The position numbers and the translations under genes were made by a program. A DNA stretch of 64,000 bases from RYN-230 sp963717125 (GTDB lineage: Bacteria; Actinomycetota; Actinomycetes; Streptosporangiales; Streptosporangiaceae). Below are positions 1-9,267 of this stretch, one piece after another (position 1 is the stretch's first letter; each line of letters opens with the position of its first letter). The DNA lies in NCBI GenBank assembly GCA_963717125.1, contig CAVQVG010000005.1, positions 62,001-126,000 on the forward strand, read 5' to 3'. Under the pieces are notes generated by a model. The model was given only the letters and a program-made list of their open reading frames with translations. It was not told the DNA's origin and made no database searches.

Positions 1-2234
1 TTCCGCCAGTTCAAGGTGGTGCCGCCGGGCACCGGCATCGTGCACCAGGTGAACATCGAGCACCTGGCCCGGGTGGTGATGGTCCGCGACGGCGCCGCCT
101 ACCCGGACACCTGCGTCGGCACCGACTCGCACACCACCATGCAGAACGGCCTGGGTGTGCTCGGCTGGGGCGTGGGCGGCATCGAGGCCGAGGCGGCCAT
201 GCTCGGCCAGCCGATCAGCATGCTGATCCCGCCGGTGGTCGGCTTCCGGCTGACCGGTGAGCTGCCGGCCGGCGTCACCGCGACCGACCTGGTGCTGACC
301 ATCACCGAACTGCTCCGCAAGCACGGCGTGGTCGGCAAGTTCGTCGAGTTCTACGGCGACGGAGTGGGCTCGGTGCCGCTGGCCAACCGGGCCACCATCG
401 GCAACATGAGCCCCGAGTTCGGCTCCACCTGCGCCATCTTCCCCATCGACGGGCAGACGCTGGACTATCTCCGGCTGACCGGCCGCCCGGACGAGCAGGT
501 CGCGCTCGTCGAGGCGTACGCCAAGGAGCAGGGCCTATGGCACGACCCGGGCGCGGTGCTGCACTACTCCGAGGAACTCGAACTCGACCTGGGCAGCATC
601 GTCCCGTCGCTGGCCGGCCCAAGCGGCCGCAGGACCGGGTGGCGCTGGCCGACGCCAAGCACGCGTTCCGCGAGGCGCTGGGCGCGTACGTGTCCGAGCC
701 CAGCCTGGACAACGGGCTGGCCGGGACGTTCCCCGCGTCGGATCCGGTGGCCGAGGACGACTTCCCGCGCGCGTCCGCGCCGGCTCAGGTCGTCCTCGAC
801 GACGGAACGAAGACGGCCGTGGATCACGGCTCGGTCGTGATCGCGGCCATTACCTCGTGCACGAACACCTCGAACCCGTCGGTCATGGTCGGCGCCGCAC
901 TGCTGGCCAAGAAGGCGGTCGAGGCCGGGCTGTCCCGCAAGCCGTGGGTGAAGACCACGCTGGCGCCCGGCTCGAAGGTGGTCATGGACTACTACGAGCG
1001 CGCGGGACTCACCCCCTACCTGGAGAAGCTCGGCTTCAACCTGGTCGGCTACGGGTGCACCACCTGCATCGGCAACTCCGGGCCGCTGCCCGAGGCGATC
1101 AGCGAGGCTGTGGCCGAGAACGACCTGGCCGTGGTGTCGGTGCTGTCCGGCAACCGCAACTTCGAGGGCCGGATCAACCCGGACGTGAAGATGAACTACC
1201 TGGCCTCGCCGCCGCTGGTAGTCGCGTACGCGCTGGCCGGCACCATGGACTTTGACATGAATCGCGAGCCGCTCGGCTCGCGGGCCGACGGCAGCCCGGT
1301 GTACCTGGCGGACATCTGGCCGTCCGCCACAGAGATCGCTGCGGTGGTGCAGGACGCGGTCGCGGCCGAGATGTTCAGCCGCGACTACGCCGACGTGTTC
1401 GAAGGCGATGACCGCTGGCGCGCGCTGGACGTGCCCAGCGGGGACACCTTCGCCTGGGGCGAGGACTCCACCTACGTGCGGAAGCCACCGTACTTCGAGG
1501 GCATGCCGGACAAGCCCGCGCCGGTCAGCGACATCCACGGCGCCCGCGCGCTGGCCATGCTGGGGGACTCGGTGACCACCGACCACATCTCGCCGGCCTG
1601 CGCGATCAAGACGGACAGCCCGGCCGGGAAGTACCTGACCGAGCACGGGGTAGAGCGGAAGGACTTCAACTCCTACGGCTCGCGGCGCGGCAACCACGAG
1701 GTGATGATCCGCGGCACGTTTGCCAACATCCGGCTGCGCAACCAGCTCGCCCCGGGCACCGAGGGCGGGGTCACCGTGCACCTGCCGGACGGCGAGCAGA
1801 TGTCGATCTACGACGCGTCCCGCCAGTACATCGAGGAGGGCACGCCGCTGCTCGTGCTGGGCGGCAAGGAGTACGGCTCCGGCTCGTCCCGGGACTGGGC
1901 GGCCAAGGGCACCCTGCTGCTCGGCGTGCGCGCGGTACTGACCGAGTCGTTCGAGCGGATCCACCGGTCCAACCTGATCGGCATGGGCGTGCTGCCGCTG
2001 CAGTACCGGCCGGGGGAGTCGGCCGCCACGCTCGGCCTGACCGGGCGCGAGGTGTTCGAGATCACCGGCATCGAGGAGATAAGCAGCGGGCCGGTGCCCC
2101 GCGAGGTGACGGTCCGCGCGGACGGCATGCAGTTCCAGGCCGTGGTCCGGATCGACACGCCCGGTGAGGCCGAGTACTACCGGCACGGCGGGATCATGCA
2201 GTACGTGCTGCGCTCCCTGCTCGCCCAGGGCTGA
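1..2234 (+). CDS. acnA: Aconitate hydratase, 5' truncated by the window edge and frameshifted
   Basis: Cytoplasmic [4Fe-4S] enzyme of the TCA cycle that interconverts citrate and isocitrate. The window opens inside the gene, so roughly the first fifth of the protein is missing. Frame 1 reads the substrate-site segment CVGTDSHTTMQNG (about nt 112-150) and GGIEAEAAM. Cluster ligands are visible in SCTNTSNPS (about nt 856) and GCTTCIGNSG (about nt 1054), and the C-terminal swivel domain carries GSGSSRDWAAKG. The reading frame changes at nt 618-621: frame 1 is family-like up to SLAGP, and the third frame resumes with KRPQDRVALADAKHAFREAL. One C missing from a GGCCCCAAG string would explain this. 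The stop is the TGA at 2232-2234. Family assignment is certain; whether the frameshift is biological is not. Confidence 0.95.
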
Positions 2235-2254
2235 AACCCCTTCCGCGCTGGCCA

Positions 2255-2269
2255 TGTAATCGTGTAATC
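2255..2269 (+). promoter_or_regulatory. Direct repeat TGTAATC-g-TGTAATC before the ferritin-like gene
   Basis: Two exact TGTAATC units (2255-2261 and 2263-2269), spaced one base apart, lie about 40 nt before the ATG in an AT-richer patch of a GC-rich region. TGTAAT can also serve as a -10 hexamer. The sequence shows the repeat; a regulatory or promoter role is inferred. Confidence 0.4.
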
Positions 2270-2309
2270 ATGGCGTGGAAGGGACGGTGCCGAGCAGCCG
2301 GGGGATGCC

Positions 2310-3596
2310 ATGGCCGAGCCGAAGATCGTGGTCGAGCACCGGGAGCACCTGTGGTACCTGCTGACGGAGGCCACGCAGCTAGAGCACATGATCATGTGCC
2401 AGTACCTGTACGCGGCGTTCAGCCTGAAGCGGGATCCGGCTGAAGGTCTCACCGCGGAGCAGGCCGCCGCCACGGAGCGCTGGCACGGGGTGCTGCGCGG
2501 CATCGCTATCGAGGAGATGCTGCACCTGGCGCTGGTCTGCAACCTGATGTCGGCCATCGGCGCCGCGCCGACGTTCACCCGGCCCAACTTCCCGCAGCGC
2601 TCACCCTACTTCCCGCCCAGCGTGCAGCTCGACCTGCTGCCGTTCGGCGCGGCGGCGCTGACTCATTTCCTCTACCTGGAACGGCCGGAGGGGATGGAAC
2701 GGACGGACGCGGCGGGCTTCGTGCCCACCGTGCCGCCGCACGCTCCGGTCGAGCCGGGCGAGATCATGCCCCGCACCCAGGACTTCCTGACCGTCGGGCA
2801 TCTCTACCGGGCCATCGAGCAGGGGCTGCGCGACCTCGCCGGGCGGCTCGGCGAGCGCGCGCTGTTCGTCGGGCCGCCGCGGGCCCAGGCCACGCCGGAG
2901 ATGTTCCGCTGGCCCGAACTCATCGCGGTGACCGACCTGGCCTCGGCGCAACAGGCCATCGACACCATCATCGAGCAGGGCGAGGGCGCCCGGGGTGACT
3001 GGCAGGCGGCGCACTACGGCCGGTTCCTCGGCATCTGGGACGAGTACTCCCGGCTCGCGGCGGCGGATCCGGCGTTCCAGCCCGCCCGGCCGGTGCTGGC
3101 GGCCTGCACCCAGCAGCCGTTCGACCTCGCCGCCGAGCAACCAGTGATCAGTGACCCGGCGACCCGCGAGGTGGCCCGGCTGTTCGCCCTCGGGTACGAG
3201 GCGCTACTCCAGGTGCTGACCCGGTTTTTCACCCACACCGACGAGACCGGCGATCAGCTCGGCCTGCTCATCGGAGCGGCGTTCAGCCTGATGAGCGGGG
3301 TACTGGCCCCGCTCGGGGATGCGCTCACCCGGCTCCCGGCCGGGCCGGACCACCCCGGCCGCACGGTCGGGCCGGCCTTCGAGATGTTCTACCTGATGAG
3401 CAACTTCGTGCCCTGGCAGGACGCGGCCTGGGCGGTGCTCAGCGAGCGGGTCGCGGTGCTGGCCGGCCGGGCCGCGGCCGCGGCCGGGCAGCACGGCACG
3501 CCCGCCGCGGTCGGCGCCGCGGCGGAGTGCGCCGCCAGGATCGCGGCGCAGCTCACCAGCCAGGTACCTGAAGCCCTGTACCCCGGCGCCCGCTGA
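2310..3596 (+). CDS. Ferritin-like domain protein (VioB/RebD-type iminophenylpyruvate dimer synthase fold)
   Basis: A 428-residue protein whose N-terminal 130 residues form a ferritin-like four-helix region. The first helix carries LTEATQLEHMIMCQYLYA and a later helix carries GIAIEEMLHLALVCNLM, the EExxH-type metal ligands of the Ferritin-like family (PF12902) found in VioB and RebD. The rest (PRTQDFLTVGHLYRAIEQGL onward) is also helical and resembles the C-terminal part of those proteins. No partner biosynthetic genes (RebO/VioA-type oxidases) are nearby, so a role in bisindole synthesis is not supported. It is better called a probable di-iron or metal-binding protein of unknown substrate. 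The start is the ATG following GGGGG. It is monocistronic, with its own hairpin downstream. Confidence 0.75.
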   Translation: MAEPKIVVEHREHLWYLLTEATQLEHMIMCQYLYAAFSLKRDPAEGLTAEQAAATERWHGVLRGIAIEEMLHLALVCNLMSAIGAAPTFTRPNFPQRSPYFPPSVQLDLLPFGAAALTHFLYLERPEGMERTDAAGFVPTVPPHAPVEPGEIMPRTQDFLTVGHLYRAIEQGLRDLAGRLGERALFVGPPRAQATPEMFRWPELIAVTDLASAQQAIDTIIEQGEGARGDWQAAHYGRFLGIWDEYSRLAAADPAFQPARPVLAACTQQPFDLAAEQPVISDPATREVARLFALGYEALLQVLTRFFTHTDETGDQLGLLIGAAFSLMSGVLAPLGDALTRLPAGPDHPGRTVGPAFEMFYLMSNFVPWQDAAWAVLSERVAVLAGRAAAAAGQHGTPAAVGAAAECAARIAAQLTSQVPEALYPGAR

Positions 3597-3644
3597 CCGG
3601 CCCAGCCGACCCATTCACCCCGCTGACCACCCCACCCAGTCCGG

Positions 3645-3661
3645 TGCCCGGCCCCCGGGCA
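3645..3661 (+). terminator. GC-rich hairpin after the ferritin-like gene
   Basis: A perfect 7-bp stem, TGCCCGG / CCGGGCA, with a CCC loop lies 49 nt after the stop codon. There is no T-tract, as is usual for actinobacterial terminators. The structure is visible; function is inferred. Confidence 0.5.
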
Positions 3662-3719
3662 ACTACGTGGCTGTTTCAGCCATACACACCTGACTGCATG
3701 GATGCAGCAGTCATGCAGT
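3660..3719. repeat. Diverged intergenic repeat, copy A (palindrome-rich)
   Basis: This stretch of about 59 bp aligns without gaps to 48653-48711 at roughly three-quarters identity, with most differences being transitions. It contains TGGCTG-ttt-CAGCCA (3668-3682), CTGCAT-gg-ATGCAG (3694-3707) and the longer pair ACTGCATG / CATGCAGT (3693-3700 and 3712-3719), so it can fold into nested hairpins. It sits in the gap between the ferritin-like gene and the permease gene. Confidence 0.5.
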
Positions 3720-3833
3720 GCGGTGTTCGGCCTGCCTGGGGCCGGTGGGATTGCTGGGGCTTGAGCTCCTGGTGGGGCGTTGCGGATGTGCCCGGCCGCC
3801 TCGGGCAGTGGCTGGAAAGGTAGCGTTCGGGAA

Positions 3834-5090
3834 ATGGCCGAACCTGCCGCCCCAGTCGCCCCGCCAGCATCCGCTGGCCGCCGCCGTGCTCAGCGCACTG
3901 TGGTGTTCATCGTCGGCATGGTCGCGCTGGCCTTCAATCTGCGCGCCGCCATCACCAGCCTCCCGCCGCTGTTCCCGGAACTGGCGGACAGCCTGCACCT
4001 GTCCAACGCGGCGCTGTCCGCGCTGGCCGCCCTGCCGGTGCTGGCGTTCGGCGTGTGCTCCGGGGTGGCCGCACCGCTCAGCCGCCGGTTCGGCGAGGAA
4101 CGGGTGCTCGGCGCCGCGCTGGTGCTGCTCGCGGCCGGGCTGCTGCTGCGCGGCGCGCTGCCCGGCAGCATGCTGTTCCCAGGCACGGCCGTCGCGGGCG
4201 CCGCGATCGCGCTGATGAACGTGCTGCTGCCCAGCCTGGCCAAACGGCGCAGGCCGGAGCAGGCGGGGCTGCTGATCGGGATCTACCTGCTCAGCCTGTC
4301 CGCCGGGTCGATCTTCGGCTCGCTGATCGCGGTCCCGGTGTTCAAGGCGTCCGGCGGCTCGGTGCCGCTGGCCCTGGGCCTGTGGGCGATCCCAGCCCTG
4401 GCCGCGGCCGTGTGCTGGCTGCCGCAACTGAGGTTCCATACCGTGCCCGGGGGCCGCCCAGCCGCGGGCCGCCCGGCCGGGCCGGGCCGCGGCCTCCAGG
4501 TGTACCGGCACGCGCTGGCCTGGCAGGTCACCGCGTTCATGGGGCTGCAGAGCCTGACCTTCTACGCCACCCTGTCCTGGGTGCCGACCATGTTCCGCGA
4601 TCGCGGGGTCAGCCCGGGCGGCGCCGGCACCCTGCTGGCCCTGATGTCGCTGGGTGGTGTCCCGACCGCGCTGATCATCCCGGTGCTGGCGCAGCGGGCG
4701 CGCAATCAGCGGGCGCTCATGGCCTGGGCCGTCGCGGCCAGCGCGGTGGGCCTGGCCGGTGCCTGGTTCGCCCCGCTGGGCAGCGCCGCCGCCTGGGTGC
4801 TGCTGCTCGGCCTGGGCCAGGGCGCCGCGCTCGGCCTGGCCATCTACTTCACGATGGCCCGCGCCCCCGATCCGCGGGCCGCCGCCTCGCTGTCCGCGTT
4901 CGCGCAGAGCGTGGGCTATCTGGTGGCCACGGCGGGCCCGCTGGCCGTCGGGTTCCTGCACACCGCGACCGGGGGCTGGACGGTCCCGGTGAGCTGCCTG
5001 CTGGTCATCACCGGGCTGGAGTTGGCGGCGGGCTGGCAGGCGGCCCGGGACGTCACGCTGCCGGTGGACCAGCCAGCCGGGGCCGGCTGA
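3834..5090 (+). CDS. MFS permease of the CynX/NimT (cyanate transporter-like) family
   Basis: A 418-residue inner-membrane transporter with about twelve hydrophobic segments. The first helix, VVFIVGMVALAFNLRAAITS, followed by PPLFPELADSLHLS, is the hallmark start of CynX-type permeases. SRRFGEERVL corresponds to the MFS loop 2-3 motif. Substrates of the family range from cyanate to nitroimidazoles and other small organic anions, and no substrate can be read from the sequence. The ATG at 3834 is preferred over the upstream in-frame ATG at 3780 because GGAAAGG precedes it and the upstream residues are not family-like. A basic, Ala/Pro-rich cytoplasmic N-terminus of about 25 residues precedes helix 1. 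It ends 124 nt before the sugar cluster on the same strand, but the operator-like sequences in between suggest separate regulation. Confidence 0.85.
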   Translation: MAEPAAPVAPPASAGRRRAQRTVVFIVGMVALAFNLRAAITSLPPLFPELADSLHLSNAALSALAALPVLAFGVCSGVAAPLSRRFGEERVLGAALVLLAAGLLLRGALPGSMLFPGTAVAGAAIALMNVLLPSLAKRRRPEQAGLLIGIYLLSLSAGSIFGSLIAVPVFKASGGSVPLALGLWAIPALAAAVCWLPQLRFHTVPGGRPAAGRPAGPGRGLQVYRHALAWQVTAFMGLQSLTFYATLSWVPTMFRDRGVSPGGAGTLLALMSLGGVPTALIIPVLAQRARNQRALMAWAVAASAVGLAGAWFAPLGSAAAWVLLLGLGQGAALGLAIYFTMARAPDPRAAASLSAFAQSVGYLVATAGPLAVGFLHTATGGWTVPVSCLLVITGLELAAGWQAARDVTLPVDQPAGAG

Positions 5091-5147
5091 CCGCCGTCAG
5101 CGCCCGGCCGGTGGACCACCCAGCCTGCCGGCTGGCCAATGCGCGCC

Positions 5148-5169
5148 GAAATATTTCCGAAACTTATTG
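5148..5169 (+). promoter_or_regulatory. Probable LacI-type operator at the head of the sugar cluster
   Basis: The perfect palindrome GAAATATTTC (5148-5157) runs directly into CCGAAACTTATTG. The CCGAAACTT part repeats the left half of the CCGAAACTTTCG site in front of the lacI-type gene at 8134-8145. This is an AT-rich pocket about 50 nt before the first gene of the cluster. Overlap with the promoter and control by the local LacI protein are inferred. Confidence 0.55.
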
Positions 5170-5214
5170 TGCCGACGGTCGGCGGCCCGTAGCGTCCGGG
5201 AGTGGAGGCAGCCA

Positions 5215-6348
5215 GTGCAGGCAGGCAGCGCGGCACCGGTCCGCATCGCGATCGCCGGGACGGGGAACATCGCCGGTGTCCATGCCGAGGCGCTGCGCGC
5301 CCTGCCGGGCGCCGAACTGGCCGGCGCGGCCGACATCGACCGGGCCCGGCTGGCCGCGTTCGGCGCCGAGCACGGCGTCCCGGAACTGCACGCGGACCTG
5401 GCCGGGCTGCTCGCCGCGGTCCAGCCGGACCTGGTCCACCTGTGCACTCCGCCGGCCCGGCACTACGAGCAGGCCGGCCAGTGCCTGGCGGCGGGTGTGT
5501 CGGTGCTGGCCGAGAAGCCGCCCACGCTGAGCCTGCGCGAGCTCGACCTGCTGGCCGACGTGGCGCGGCCGGCCGGCCCGTGGTTCGCGACCGTGTTCCA
5601 GCACCGGTTCGGGTCGGCCGCGGGCCGGCTGCGCGCGCTGTCCGCCTCGGGCGTGCTCGGCCGGCCGCTGCTGGCCATCTGCCACACCACCTGGTTCCGC
5701 GACCAGGCCTACTTCGACGTGCCGTGGCGCGGCCGGTGGCAGACCGAAGGCGGCGGTCCCACCATGGGGCACGGCATCCACCAGATGGATCTGCTGCGCT
5801 ACGTGCTCGGGGACTGGGCGGAGGTCTCGGCCATCGCCCGGCGGCAGGCCCGCCGGACCGAGACCGAGGACCTGTCCATGGCCCATGTGATCTTCGCCAG
5901 CGGCGCCGCGGCCAGCATCGTGAACAGCGTGCTGTCCCCGCGCGAGGAGAGCTACCTGCGCTTCGACTACGAACACGGCACGGTCGAGGTCACCCACCTG
6001 TACGGGTACCGCGACGACGACTGGCGGGTCACCCCGGCCCCCGGCCACGAGCAGGCGGTCCTGGCCGCCTGGCAGGAATCCACGGCCAGCACGGCCAGCA
6101 CGGCCAGCACGGCCAGCACGGCCGGCACGCCCAGCGGGCACCGGGCCCAGTTCGCCGCCGTGCTGGCCGCGCTGCGCGCGGCGGCCGCGCCGCCGGTGAC
6201 CCTGCCGGACAGCCGGGGCACCATGTCGCTGGTGGCCGGGATCTACGCGTCCGCGTTCGGCGGCGGAGCGGTGCGGCCCGCTGATCTGGGCGCCACCGCG
6301 CCGTGCTACCCGCGGATGGACGGCCCGGGTGCGGGATGGAAACAATGA
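5215..6348 (+). CDS. Gfo/Idh/MocA family NAD(P)-dependent sugar dehydrogenase
   Basis: A 377-residue oxidoreductase. The N-terminal Rossmann fold shows RIAIAGTGNIAGVHAEALRA (GxGxxxxxH type, residues 8-27). The family EKP motif is AEKPPTLS near residue 100, and the C-terminal domain carries MGHGIHQMDLLRYVLGDW, whose His and Asp are typical catalytic and substrate residues. The start is GTG 5215 with GGAGG upstream. An earlier in-frame start at 5167 would run through the promoter region. The last codons overlap the next gene as ATGA. Residues near 290 contain a low-complexity STASTASTASTAST run from a 9-bp tandem repeat, probably a surface loop. The family oxidises sugars, inositols and related keto-sugars. 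The xylose genes downstream suggest a pentose or pentose-derived substrate, but this is inference. Confidence 0.88.
   Translation: MQAGSAAPVRIAIAGTGNIAGVHAEALRALPGAELAGAADIDRARLAAFGAEHGVPELHADLAGLLAAVQPDLVHLCTPPARHYEQAGQCLAAGVSVLAEKPPTLSLRELDLLADVARPAGPWFATVFQHRFGSAAGRLRALSASGVLGRPLLAICHTTWFRDQAYFDVPWRGRWQTEGGGPTMGHGIHQMDLLRYVLGDWAEVSAIARRQARRTETEDLSMAHVIFASGAAASIVNSVLSPREESYLRFDYEHGTVEVTHLYGYRDDDWRVTPAPGHEQAVLAAWQESTASTASTASTASTAGTPSGHRAQFAAVLAALRAAAAPPVTLPDSRGTMSLVAGIYASAFGGGAVRPADLGATAPCYPRMDGPGAGWKQ
6081..6126 (+). repeat. In-frame 9-bp tandem repeat
   Basis: At least four perfect copies of CACGGCCAG plus one degenerate copy encode repeated Ser-Thr-Ala in the Gfo/Idh protein. The unit is a multiple of three, so copy-number change keeps the frame. 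Confidence 0.85.
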
Positions 6349-7292
6349 CGAGAATGCCCCCCATGGATATGCGCCTGACGGACGGCGACGGCTGCTCGCT
6401 CCGGCTGAGCTACCAGGAAACCGAGCTGCTCCGGTACGTCTACCGGCCGGACGACCCGCAGGTCGAGTCGCCGCGGCCGTACTTCCACCCGGTGCGCACG
6501 CTGCGCGGTGACCTGGTCACCAGCTTCCGGCCGGAGGATCACGTCTGGCACAAAGGGATCGCCTGGTCGCTGCCGCACGTGGGACCGGAGAACTTCTGGG
6601 GCGGACCGACCTTCCAGCGCGGGGACGGCTACCGGCAGCTGCCCAACAACGGCCGGGTCCGGCACGAGGAGTTCACCGCGGCGGCGGTGACCGACGGCGT
6701 GCTCCAGGTGGATGAGCAGCTGAGCTGGATCACCCAGGACGGCGAGACCTGGCTGGACGAGCGGCGGCAGATCGGGGCCCGGGTGCTGCCCGGGACGGAT
6801 GCCTGGCTGCTGGCCTTCCGGACGAGGTTGCGCAACGTGCGCGGCGCCATCATCCCGTTCGGCAGCCCCACCACGGCGGGCCGGGATAACGCCGGGTACG
6901 GCGGGCTGTTCTGGCGCGGTCCGCCGTCGTTCAGCGCGGGCCGGGTAATCGCCCCCGGCGGCACCGGCGGTGACGAGTACATGGGCTGGCGTGGCCCGTG
7001 GCTGGCGTTCACCGGGCGGCACGAGCCGGACCGGGCCTCGACCGTGGTGTTCCGCGATGCCCCGGCTAACGTCGGCCACCCGACCATGTGGTTCGTCCGC
7101 AGCGAGCCGTTCGCCTGTGTATGCCCGGCCCCGTTCTTCGCGGCCGAGTTCATGCTGGCCGACGGCCAGAGCCTGACGCTGCGCTACGACGTCGCGCTGG
7201 CCGGCCGCGAACTGTCCGCCGACGGCTGCGCCGAGCTGGTGGCCGAGATGGAAGCCGGCGACCTGCTCGGCGTGCCGGGAGCGGCGGTGTGA
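6345..7292 (+). CDS. PmoA-like family protein (DUF6807)
   Basis: A 315-residue protein of the DUF6807/PmoA-like family (PF14100). The match rests on RYVYRPDDPQVESPRPYFHP near the N-terminus, DHVWHKGIAWSLPHVG around residue 70, and the later segments GGLFWRGPPSF and GPWLAFTGRHEP. Family members are predicted beta-sandwich proteins with conserved His residues. They often sit beside Gfo/Idh dehydrogenases in sugar-utilisation loci. The biochemical role is not established, and the name PmoA (methane oxygenase) is a legacy annotation not supported here. The ATG overlaps the stop of the dehydrogenase gene (ATGA), indicating translational coupling. The gene's stop overlaps the cupin GTG in the same way. 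Alternative internal ATGs at 6354 and 6363 cannot be excluded. Confidence 0.82.
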   Translation: MTRMPPMDMRLTDGDGCSLRLSYQETELLRYVYRPDDPQVESPRPYFHPVRTLRGDLVTSFRPEDHVWHKGIAWSLPHVGPENFWGGPTFQRGDGYRQLPNNGRVRHEEFTAAAVTDGVLQVDEQLSWITQDGETWLDERRQIGARVLPGTDAWLLAFRTRLRNVRGAIIPFGSPTTAGRDNAGYGGLFWRGPPSFSAGRVIAPGGTGGDEYMGWRGPWLAFTGRHEPDRASTVVFRDAPANVGHPTMWFVRSEPFACVCPAPFFAAEFMLADGQSLTLRYDVALAGRELSADGCAELVAEMEAGDLLGVPGAAV

Positions 7293-8060
7293 CCGCGGAC
7301 CAGGCGTTCCCCGGGGCGACCGGGGTCACCCTGCTCGACGTGTACGACTGGCCCACCGCGGACGGGCTGCGCGGCGGGTCGGCGCACATCCACCTGGCGT
7401 CCACCGAGGGCTATGTCGTGCTGCGCGGCGCGGGCCGCCTGCAGACCCTGGGCCGCCATGGCTTCCAGGAGACGCCGCTGCGCCCGGGCGACTGCCTGTG
7501 GTTCACCCCGGGGACGGTGCACCGGCTGGTCAACGACGACGGCCAGCTGCAGATCCTGGTCGTCATGCAGAACGCCGGGCTGCCTGAGGCCGGCGACTGC
7601 GTGCTGACCTTCCCGCCCGGGGTGCTGGCCGACCCGGTCCGGTACGAGGCGGCGGCCACGCTGAGCCCGGCCCCGGACGGCGTCGCCGCCACCGACCCGG
7701 ACGAGCGCCGGCGGCCCGCTGGAAACGTCCGCGCGGCGCCGCCGGGACCTGGCCATCGAGGGGTTCCTGGCGCTGCGGGAACAGGTGCTGGCGGACGGGC
7801 CAGCCGCCCTCGAGCCGTTCCTGGCCGCCGCGGTGGCGCTGACCGCGGGCCGGGTACCCGACTGGCGCCGCCGCTGGCGCGGCCAGGCCGGCGCGGTCTC
7901 CGCGCTCACCGGCCAGCACCTGGACGGCATCGAGGCCCGGCACGCGGAGCACCTGCGCGCCGCGAGCGTGCTCCGGGTGCCGCGCCCGGCCGGCCCGCGC
8001 AGCTACGGCATGTGCGGCCGGCTGACCCCGTACCCGGCGGCCCCGCTGGCCGGGGACTGA
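7289..8060 (+). CDS. Cupin-domain protein with a one-base frameshift
   Basis: The N-terminal half (to about nt 7705) is a cupin. GSAHIHLASTEGYVVLRGAG carries the first motif and RPGDCLWFTPGTVHRL the second, with His metal ligands. The reading frame then shifts near nt 7705-7715. The continuation in another frame, ARRRRDLAIEGFLALREQ and onward to SYGMCGRLTPYP, has good coding character and ends at 8060. The whole interval is 3n+1 nt, so one extra base within the GCCGGCGGCCC string explains it. The GTG start overlaps the previous stop (GTGA). As the third gene of the sugar cluster it may be an isomerase, epimerase or sugar-binding accessory protein; which one cannot be told. If the frameshift is real, the cupin domain would still be made with a wrong tail. 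Confidence 0.75.
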
Positions 8061-8133
8061 CCGGCCCGCCCGCCCGGCCGGCCCGCCCGGCCGGGCCGGC
8101 CGAGGCCGGGGCCGATACGTTACGATATCCGCG

Positions 8134-8145
8134 CCGAAACTTTCG
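8134..8145 (+). promoter_or_regulatory. CGAAA-c-TTTCG operator before the lacI-type gene
   Basis: CGAAACTTTCG is a perfect inverted repeat (CGAAA, C, TTTCG) located 18 nt before the repressor ATG. The same form is described for LacI-family regulators of xylan and xyloside genes in Streptomyces (BxlR/XlnR type). A similar half-site lies before the first gene of the cluster. Autoregulation is inferred. Confidence 0.7.
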
Positions 8146-8163
8146 ACGGGGCAGGGTGAGGGC

Positions 8164-9237
8164 ATGACAGGTGACGGCGCGGCGGAGGGCGGCCCGCGCG
8201 GCGTGGGCCCCCGGCGGCGGCCCACGCTGGCGGCGGTCGCGGCCGAGGCCGGCGTCTCGCTGCCCACCGTGTCGAAGGTGGTCAACGGGCGCCCGGACGT
8301 GGCGCCGGGCACCCGGGCCCGGGTAGAACGCCTGCTCGGCGAGCTCAACTACCAGCGTCCCGGGCCGCGCCGCGGCCGCCGGGCCGGCCTGATCGACCTG
8401 ATCTTCAACGGCCTGGACAGCCCGTGGGCGGTGGAGATCCTGCGCGGCGTGGAGGACTGGTGCGCCGGGCACGGGATGGCCGCGGCGGTGTCCGCGGTCC
8501 GCCACGGCAGCGCCCGGCCGGCCAGCTGGACCAGCGCGCTGGCCAGCCACGACACCGAGGGCGTGATCCTGGTCACCTCCGAGCTGTCCGCCGGGCAGCT
8601 GGCCCAGCTGCGGGCCGACGGCATCCCGCTGGTCGTGGTGGACCCGGTTAACCTGCCCGACCCGGCGCTGCCCAGCGTGGGCGCGACGAACTGGGCCGGC
8701 GGCATCGCCGCCACCGATCACCTGCTCGGCGCGGGGCACCGCCGGATCGGTGCCATCACCGGCCCGCAAGGCTACATATGCAGCCGGGCCCGGGCCGACG
8801 GCTACCGCTCCGCGCTGGAGCAGGCCGGCCTGCCCATCGACGCGACGCTGATCCGGCACGGCGACTTCCACCACGAGGGCGGCTTCCGGCGCGGCGGCGA
8901 GCTGCTGGACCTGGCCGACCCGCCCACCGCGATCTTCGCGGGCAGCGATCAGCAGGCGCTCGGCGTGTACGAGGCGGCCCGGCAGCGCGGGCTGCGCGTC
9001 CCGCAGGATCTCAGCGTGATCGGCTTCGACGACCTGCCCGCCGCCCGCTGGGTGTCCCCGCCGCTGACCACGGTCCGCCAGCCGCTGGCCGACATGGGCC
9101 GGGTGGCCGCCGAGATGCTCGGCGACCTGATCACCGGCACCCCGCTGCGCAGCCAGCGGGTGGAGCTGTCCACCGAGCTGGTGATCCGGGACTCCACCGC
9201 CGGACCGGCGGCAGGCCGGGCCCACCCGGCGGAGTAG
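8164..9237 (+). CDS. LacI-family transcriptional repressor of the sugar cluster
   Basis: A 357-residue regulator. The N-terminal helix-turn-helix reads TLAAVAAEAGVSLPTVSKVV (about residues 21-40), followed by the hinge region NYQRPG. A periplasmic-binding-protein-like effector domain follows, with SVGATNWAGGIAATDHLL and DLSVIGFDDLPAARWVSPPL, both classic for LacI/GalR. The ATG is preceded by AGGGTGAGGG. The gene lies between the cupin and xylB on the same strand, with a CGAAACTTTCG palindrome immediately upstream. This supports local, ligand-relieved repression of the pentose genes. The inducer is unknown, with xylose or a xylose derivative most likely from context. Its N-terminal 20 residues are Gly/Arg-rich and probably disordered. 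Confidence 0.92.
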   Translation: MTGDGAAEGGPRGVGPRRRPTLAAVAAEAGVSLPTVSKVVNGRPDVAPGTRARVERLLGELNYQRPGPRRGRRAGLIDLIFNGLDSPWAVEILRGVEDWCAGHGMAAAVSAVRHGSARPASWTSALASHDTEGVILVTSELSAGQLAQLRADGIPLVVVDPVNLPDPALPSVGATNWAGGIAATDHLLGAGHRRIGAITGPQGYICSRARADGYRSALEQAGLPIDATLIRHGDFHHEGGFRRGGELLDLADPPTAIFAGSDQQALGVYEAARQRGLRVPQDLSVIGFDDLPAARWVSPPLTTVRQPLADMGRVAAEMLGDLITGTPLRSQRVELSTELVIRDSTAGPAAGRAHPAE

Positions 9238-9267
9238 GTTCGTGACCGTCGTGGCAGGAGGAACCGC

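Noticed and set aside
6081..6126. Repeat array considered as CRISPR-like
   Set aside because: Units are 9 bp, contiguous, in frame and inside a dehydrogenase gene; there are no spacers.
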